From assembly GCA_013054445.1 (NCBI GenBank), contig JAAMPI010000123.1:1-62691 (forward strand): a stretch of DNA of 62,691 nt, written 5' to 3'. Shown piece by piece: positions 57,049-62,691 of the stretch (its first letter is position 1; each line of letters begins with the position of its first letter). Source of the DNA: Cudoniella acicularis. Taxonomy: Eukaryota > Ascomycota > Leotiomycetes > Helotiales > Helotiaceae. The notes below the pieces were generated by a model, which searched no databases, had not been told where the DNA came from, and worked only from the letters and a program-made list of their open reading frames with translations. The translations under genes were made by a program, and so were the position numbers.

Positions 57049-57246
57049 TTATGTCTCATACGCTGGCGGTGAGTCCTCCTGACTTTCCATGGAATCACAC
57101 TTTTCTTCAGTTTTTGACCCCCCTTCCTCGTATTTTGGCGCCTCGTGATCCTCGCTCTTTGGATAATTTTGACCTTCCTCTCTAGTCATCTCAGGGCCCT
57201 TTGGGTATGGCTTTGGATTGAAGTTATGCAGGGACGAGCCAGGCAT
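57049..57246 (-). CDS. Small disordered protein ending in PPxY
   Basis: An ATG-started frame of 65 residues, Glu/Lys/Pro/Ser-rich (EGQNYPKSEDHEAPKYEEGG) and ending SPPAYET. PPAY is a PPxY motif, the ligand of WW domains such as those in Rsp5/Nedd4 ubiquitin ligases, but chance is possible in so Pro-rich a peptide. No splice partner found. Function unknown. Confidence 0.4.
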   Translation of the reverse strand: MPGSSLHNFNPKPYPKGPEMTREEGQNYPKSEDHEAPKYEEGGSKTEEKCDSMESQEDSPPAYET

Positions 57247-58079
57247 AATGATGTATTGAGTTTACTGTGTATGGAACGTCAGTGAAGAGGCCGGCCCCAG
57301 TAGGGAATAGAAGTTGCTCACGGGTAAAGAGGAGGTTGGCGCAGATAAAGAGGACTAAAATCTCGTCTGTTATAAGATAGCAAAACTTCTATAGGTTATT
57401 TCATGGAGGTGCGAAAAAGTTGCTCGATGTCAAGGGGGTTCGCTCATATTTCTGTCAATAATAGGTCCGGAACTTGAGAAAGCCGAGATAGCCCTCAGCC
57501 AAGTGGCTGATAGACTCTGCAATGAGTCGGGATTAATAAACGGATCTTTAACCACCGCAGTCGCCGTGACCGAGGGCGCATGCATCGCCATCACACTGTG
57601 TTTTCTTGATTGGGCATCATCGCAGGAATGAAGCATTAGAATGAGGGAGAATGCTGGCATCCAATGAATCAATGTCGTTGATACTAGGGGGAAGGTCCCC
57701 GCCATTTCATTTATAGCTTGGCTTCGAACTCTTCACTTTAACACTACATCCCTCCAACTCCTTGTCTCACCACCAGATGTACCACCTGATGTACCACTGG
57801 GTGTCTACAGTTGCAGCACACCAACCCTGCCCCGCTTCTTCAGGTCATACAAGCGCCACTGAGTGCCGTGTACTTTTATTGCCTAGAACTGCTCGTCTTG
57901 TCAACACCATTGATGGATGAGGAATTGAAGCTTCTTGCGGAGCAACTAGGATATCTAAGCAACAACAATGATTAGGAGAACAAAACAAATTGTACTTAAA
58001 TACGCTATATCATAAAATTAAAAAAACCCAAGCCAAAAGAAAAACAAACAAAGACCTAAAATAAAACGAAATCATGCTC
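57247..58079. other. Intergenic; one doubtful frame
   Basis: A 91-codon minus frame at 57705-57430 starts with ATG and has a hydrophobic N-terminus (TTLIHWMPAFSLILML) that could be a signal peptide, but no further support. Three tandem gatgtaccacct-like units lie at 57772-57800. Confidence 0.35.
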
Positions 58080-59168
58080 TTAATTTTTCTCCCTTGTACT
58101 CCTTCTCACTTCAATCTTTCTCTTCTTAAGCACTCTCGTATCCTCTCTTGACTCTCCTATCAGATTGTCACCCCCTTCTAATGGACTAATATGCTTGGGA
58201 CTAGCATCGCCACCAATCTGCGAAGTTGTACTTGGCCTCGATTCGAAGCTGAAATCCGAGAATGAGCTTTTAAACTTCTCTATGATTTTGGGTGGAGTGG
58301 CTTCGCGGAATTGGCTTGCATTCGACCCGCAGTTTTCCGCCGATGGGCCCTGTCCTATGGGGTCGATGATTTTCTCAATGTCAATATTCGGCTCGAAGGC
58401 AGTGTGGCAAGAATTCTGGTGTGATTTTGCAACAATATTATTCTCCTCTACTAACTCAGTTGCTCTTCGACAATCATGCTGTTCTGGATCATTTATCCAT
58501 AACCTAGGTGAGACAGGCTCTGGCTGCGTCCATGGCTCTGACCTCTGCTGATGACTGTTAGCTGATGGTACGGGCTTTATTATAATACTTACTCCTCTGT
58601 CTTTGTTCCGATACTGAGCCCTCTGAACCTTAAACCATTGTCTGACCTTTAGCCTTGGCAGATTTAAACTTTGCGCAATGCTAGTATAGCCCGCAGGATC
58701 TGGATATTGTTTCTGGGTAAAGTTGTCCATAAGTGTTATTCGTTGGCTCTCGGAAAGTCTCTGGCGAGGCCGTCGTTCAAATACAGGATATACAAACGGT
58801 TCCTTTGCATCGCTACGGAGCCAAGTCCGATATTCGAAAGGTCCAGCGAAGAGCGTGATGTGTCGATTTTCACCTCGTATCTTGACAAAATTAATATCAA
58901 TCACAGTATACCCCGTGCTCTTAGCCCCGAAGAAATGGCCAACAAAAAACCCCATCTGCCACCAAGACTCCTCGGGGGTTTCGGCCGTCCTATTCAGAAA
59001 ATCCTCTAGGGTGCAAGTTGGGTTGTTCCACTGCTCAACTTCACCACCGGCATTAGTAAATCCGGAGAACACCTCATGGCCTGGGCTGCTACACCGGAGC
59101 ACAACTCTCATGCCAGCAGCCGGTCGACTTGTGCGTTGATCAACAGCTAAGCAAGTGATCCTAGACAT
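58080..59168 (-). CDS. Transthyretin-like domain fused to an atypical homeodomain
   Basis: A single exon of 362 residues. Residues 1-119 resemble the transthyretin/5-hydroxyisourate hydrolase fold: ITCLAVDQRTSRPAAGMRV, TNAGGEVEQW, and HITLFAGPFEYRTWLRS where the enzymes have HxPLLLSPxxYxTYRGS. The N-terminal catalytic His (CH in the enzymes) is Leu here and the C-terminal YRGS is changed, so hydrolase activity is unlikely. Residues about 132-190 are a homeodomain: RLSESQRITL, a YPDP insertion as in TALE types, IAQSLNL and VRQWFKVQRAQYR. The near-invariant Asn of helix 3 is Val181. The rest is disordered with a basic end (KKRKIEVRRSTR), a likely nuclear signal. A TATA box lies 62 bp upstream. 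Confidence 0.7.
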   Translation of the reverse strand: MSRITCLAVDQRTSRPAAGMRVVLRCSSPGHEVFSGFTNAGGEVEQWNNPTCTLEDFLNRTAETPEESWWQMGFFVGHFFGAKSTGYTVIDINFVKIRGENRHITLFAGPFEYRTWLRSDAKEPFVYPVFERRPRQRLSESQRITLMDNFTQKQYPDPAGYTSIAQSLNLPRLKVRQWFKVQRAQYRNKDRGVSIIIKPVPSANSHQQRSEPWTQPEPVSPRLWINDPEQHDCRRATELVEENNIVAKSHQNSCHTAFEPNIDIEKIIDPIGQGPSAENCGSNASQFREATPPKIIEKFKSSFSDFSFESRPSTTSQIGGDASPKHISPLEGGDNLIGESREDTRVLKKRKIEVRRSTREKN

Positions 59169-59754
59169 TTTGAATTGATGTATAATGTTTGTAAATAATG
59201 AGACGAATGAGAGGGCAACGTTCTGGACCTTTTATAAACATTTTCTATCAAGGACGGTAGTCACATGATCATAATTCTTTCAACTTCTGGCGCGCGCTAA
59301 ACGTAATCTATTAGCATAAGCGCTTGGAAATTCTCTTCAAATCTAATTTGCTGTTTCTTAAAACTAAGAAATGAGATATAGACTCTAGGATTTGGATTTC
59401 ATGTTTCAAAGGTCGAAGTCGACATACCTTGAAGTACAAGGGTTCGTACGCAACGACTGTGCGTACGTCGAACATCTTTGCGAAGTGACCACCCACTACA
59501 CAGAGTGCGAAACGATATAACCTCCAAAACATCTTAGATACTTATATCGATAAACGTAGGCGTCGAGAGTTTAGAAATATTAGCCGTTCTTTTGGGGCTC
59601 GTGACTTTGTATATCGAAACGAGACTTGACAAGAGAACTTCAAGGATTAGAGGATGGGTTGTGAGGAGGGATTTGCTACATTTGAAACAACTTTATACGC
59701 ATTAGGATAAGGATTTTAACTAGAACTAACAACGAAAGAAAGACAAAATAGGAA
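59169..59754. other. Promoter region and intergenic
   Basis: Apart from the TATA box there is nothing firm. The 73-codon minus frame at 59532-59311 is unsupported. Confidence 0.35.
59230..59236 (-). promoter_or_regulatory. TATA box of the transthyretin-homeodomain gene
   Basis: TATAAAA on the minus strand within gtttataaaagg, 62 bp before the ATG at 59168. The spacing fits a core promoter. Confidence 0.5.
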
Positions 59755-60805
59755 TTAATAACATGCGAGTTTGTCTGCAAGCATCTCATTATATTTTCGC
59801 ACAGACTTTCCCATACCCCTCAACAATGTCCAGACTGCTATCACAACCTCGTTCCGCTTTGAGGCATTGTAATGAGTATGCATCTTGCCTTCAAGCAAAT
59901 GCCCTTTCCCTTTGACACTTTCAAATTGCTCGTACATTTGTTACACAAACTCGTAGCAAAGGTGCTGTCGAAATTGAGTTTGGCAGTGCTCCCTTTGATG
60001 GCTTCGTCAACGGCAACGCGCACTAAACAAGGTAAGCAGAAGACAGTAAGTCACAAACAACAAACTTACTGTATTTGGCCTAAGGCTATGTCGGGAAATC
60101 AAACCCAAGACATTGGTCTGACTGATACTTAGGTCGCCCTCTTGGTCGCCGAATCTGTTTACGAGACTCGCAGGAGGCGACTCATTCTCGCAGACCGACC
60201 CCTCGTAGTCACCTTTCGAGGTTTTCGAACTAGCCCTTATAGTTGAGGAGCCACTTGAGTCTTCCGAGGTGTCCGAGCCAGCATTAATAGCTGGGGTTGA
60301 GGAAATCTTTGGTTCCTCGCCATCACCTGTAAAATCGGGTACTGCTAGATTGTTAGGGAATACAGAGAGGCGTTTACAAGAGAAGAGCAACGGAGTAGTA
60401 CTTACCTGTAGTATCACGTTGGGGGCTATTATACAATCCCCTACCACCCTCGTACCAGAGTTTGGCGTTATCAGGAACATCGCCAATAGTAGGTCCTATC
60501 AAAGACCTCCTGACCGAATAAGCCAATATTTTGGTCGCCCTCTTTGTTGCTCGACTCACTCGAATCTCCTGGGCATGGTCTGGGAAAGGCAAAAGCGTTC
60601 GCTTGATCGCAGAGTGTTTGGCAGCCTTTCGACTCACTTGAAACTTTTGGGAGAGTATCTGGCTATGGCGTAATGGGTTGACAGTACGTGCCTTTTTTTT
60701 GAGTTCTGCGAGTAGGCATGACGTTTTGCGGTGTTCAGATTTGGCTTGGGGTGACTTCGTAGAAAAATAACTCTGGGCAGAGACCAAATTTAATACCTGA
60801 ATCAT
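59755..60805 (-). CDS. Unknown basic/Ser-rich protein, at least three exons, 3' part unresolved
   Basis: Exon 1 is 60805-60406 and exon 2 is 60344-60070; the 61-bp intron has GTAAGT, cctaac and ctag. Exon 2 ends at a second GTAAGT, with ttgtttag at 60023 as the likely acceptor. The first 225 residues are fixed by phase: a Lys/Arg-rich start, KFQVSRKAAKHSAIKRTLLP, then an acidic Ser-rich tail (SDTSEDSSGSST). Downstream, frames reading STAKLNFDSTFATSLCNKC and HLLEGKMHTHYNASKRNEVV both look coding but do not join with the expected phase, so one more short intron or an error is present. Family unknown. Confidence 0.45.
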
Positions 60806-60972
60806 CGGATCAGCACGTCAAACGTAACCCCATAATCATAGTGAGCGGTATTCCAAAGCACAGTTAAATCTCGCGCCCGCAAGTGAATGAGACGGGAAAG
60901 CTGCAGCCAGCATTTCAACATCGGATCTGAATGGACGACGACGGGAAACACATGTCAGCTGCAGCCAACACC

Positions 60973-61449
60973 TCAACATTTCCTCAGAGTATTCTGAACG
61001 AGACCTCGGGCTTCACCGGACTCGAAGTGGGGGTCCCCAAATAGCAATGGCCAGGAGGTCGCCGCCCAACACGCCCTCCAAACCAGGATTCTTTTGGTGT
61101 TGTTGGTGTTTTCCCGCCTCCAGGCAGCCGTCTGATCCACAGATGGAAGCAGCATGTTGTCCTGCCGCCGGCTGTCGTTATCGTTGAGGGTACGCCGAAT
61201 TTTCTGCATTCGTCGCCATCGCCGCCAACCTGCCTCTTTGACTCCCGATTATTAGATCGATCGCCGTCCAGCTGATGCCCCCGTGAGTCTTTCCTGACAG
61301 ATTTATCCACCTGGAGAGAGGGAGGATAGGGGTTGTCGATCTCTGCTGTGAACAGCGTATGATGCATTGCTGCCAGCATGGAACGGGGTCTCAGGATTTC
61401 GGTTCGATCGTAACAAGTCCGATGTGAATGCCGGACATTCAGGTTCCAT
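60973..61449 (-). CDS. Small unknown protein, two exons
   Basis: Exon 1 is 61449-61311 and exon 2 is 61241-60973, giving 135 residues. The 69-bp intron has GTGGAT, atctaat and gggag and keeps the frame. It begins MEPECPAFTSDLLRSNRNPE; the second exon is basic then Trp-rich (WRRWRRMQKIRRTLNDND, VWRACWAATSWPLLFGDPHF). A tatataat on the minus strand at about 61567-61574 fits as TATA box, about 120 bp before the ATG. Family unknown. Confidence 0.5.
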
Positions 61450-62140
61450 CTCGATTTGTGGTATCGTAATTTTAAAAGCTACAGTAAAGAGTAGGTTAGA
61501 ATAGAAAACCAGATCCGAATACTGAATTTCGGGATTGAAAAAAGGGTGTACTTGCAGCTTGGGGCGCATATATAATAGCAGGACGTGTCATAAAGGGGTA
61601 TTGTGTATTGGGTATAGTATATAGTGCGCGAATAAAAATATTACAGACTGGCCCTCTTGGGAGGCCCCAAGGAGGGGATACCCAAGAGGCTGTGGTATGA
61701 AAGAAGATAGGAAGTAGTGAGGGATGCCGCTTGGTTTTATAGCTGTAGTCGGCGTAAAATCGCGCCGAAGGACGAGAGTCGTCTTACAGTGACCAATCAC
61801 AACGCCACCATATTTCCTCAGCCTTCATTGTCAGCTGGTTCCCAATTGCTTTCATTCCAAAGGAGAAATGAGAAGAGCCATTTGAAATAATTTTACCTGC
61901 TTTAATAACGTTTTCAAGTATTAAAAAAAAAAAAGGTGCAATGTCTTCTAATTAACCGAGCTTCTCCCGAGAAGCCCGTGGGTTATAGTCTAAAATAACG
62001 ACTTTCTGTTCAAATTCGAAGCCAAAGTTTGTTACAATTGCATTTCTGAGTCTGGGTTTGCCAGACCTGATATGCAGCGTAATAATGGGGATGTATTTCA
62101 GGTAAGCTTCCTAAACAGATTTCAGGAGTCAACATTCACT
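61450..62140. other. Intergenic
   Basis: No gene. Bases 61580-61650 are AT-rich and an A12 run lies at 61923-61934. Confidence 0.4.
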
Positions 62141-62235
62141 AAAGATTCGCAGTGGTAGAATGCATGCTTTGCATCACACAATCTAACAAGATTGAGATGT
62201 GCATGAGGTCCAGGGTTCGATCCCCTGCATCTCCA
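62141..62235 (+). tRNA. tRNA-Ala (TGC)-like, intron-containing, probably degenerate
   Basis: The 3' half is canonical: anticodon stem CATGC/GCATG, T arm caggg-ttcgatc-ccctg with a perfect B box (GGTTCGATCC), and 3' acceptor gcatctcc with discriminator A, followed by a T6 Pol III terminator at about 62240. The anticodon is TGC at 62170-62172. A 26-nt insert at 62174-62199, directly after position 37, fits a tRNA intron and contains an AATCT/AGATT hairpin. The 5' acceptor strand (aaagatt) pairs with only four of seven bases and the D arm is short, so the gene is probably damaged. Confidence 0.5.
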
Positions 62236-62691
62236 ATTATTTTTTCCGCCTCTTTCTTTTTTTCTCTGCTGCGTTGACTTTGTCGCTTGTTGAAAAAATT
62301 TTTTGAGGCTTCTCTCGAGTACGCTGTTTAGGGTAGCCGAAGTGCCTAACTCGTAAGGCACCCTGCCCCGCCTGTATTTATCACCAAGCCGTGGGAAAAT
62401 AGCGCATCTGCAACGAAGTTTTGTGTCAATGAACGACAACGAGAATAACTCTTGAACATTTAAAGCTAAGCATACATCAATTATGAAATTTATCCATAAG
62501 GGCCCTCTCGTACTTAAACATAGCAACTTCCATAGACCAAAAAGCAGTCAAAGTCATCCTAACACTTTCGAGTTCGTGATGTAAACGTGCATCATCAGTG
62601 AGGTCGCATGACAAAGCAGTATTACCTGGTAATATCTGCTCGCGTACTTCCCGACAGAGTGCACTAGCAAAGGCATGATCAAACTCGAAAA
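62236..62691. other. Right edge; no feature seen
   Basis: After the T-run there is no convincing gene; the long minus frame at 62526-62122 runs through the tRNA-like element and is spurious. Confidence 0.4.

Noticed and set aside
62122..62526. 134-codon minus frame containing RCRGSNPGP
   Set aside because: This is the typical antisense translation of a tRNA T arm; it crosses the tRNA-like element.
1..62691. Secondary-metabolite cluster or a Starship captain gene
   Set aside because: No PKS, NRPS, terpene cyclase, P450 or DUF3435 recombinase motif was seen on either strand.

Overview
The window is nuclear DNA of a filamentous ascomycete fungus, most like Leotiomycetes/Helotiales by gene content. 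The evidence is gene families known from fungi (DUF3723, 2EXR, fungal patatin-like proteins with a RING-like knuckle), many introns of 40-90 bp with GT..AG ends and CTAAC/CTGAC branch sites, and loose gene packing. There are no operons. I built most gene models by joining reading frames through introns whose donor, branch site, acceptor and phase all agree; they are predictions without transcript support.

Left arm (1-8.8 kb): a minisatellite, a MADS-box-like gene, then a DUF3723 gene and a patatin-like phospholipase gene transcribed away from each other around an AT-rich 15-16 bp satellite. DUF3723 plus patatin-like genes is a known accessory combination of fungal Starship giant transposons. 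No captain (DUF3435 tyrosine recombinase) is visible, so this may be the edge or remnant of a Starship. The patatin has lost its catalytic Ser and Asp positions.

8-25 kb: mostly lineage-specific genes of unknown function (a W-rich repeat protein, a 727-residue protein, several small multi-exon genes), a pogo/Fot1 transposase remnant, a broken C2H2 gene, and long sparse stretches.

25-33 kb: a small-gene neighbourhood holding three 2EXR-family genes and a C2H2 factor. 33-42 kb: a broken JmjC-like gene, a gene broken at a homopolymer, and further small genes. 43-51 kb: a six-exon gene with a RasGEF-like domain, an acidic repeat protein, a four-finger C2H2 protein and a 525-residue unknown.

Right arm (51-62.7 kb): short unknown genes, an unusual transthyretin-like/homeodomain fusion, and a degenerate intron-containing tRNA-Ala.

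Two cross-cutting observations: six otherwise convincing genes are broken by exactly one base in homopolymer runs, which points to assembly error at least as much as to decay; and minisatellites or internal duplications recur within or beside genes. I cannot assign one pathway that unites these genes; the pattern is an accessory, repeat-rich region rather than a metabolic cluster.
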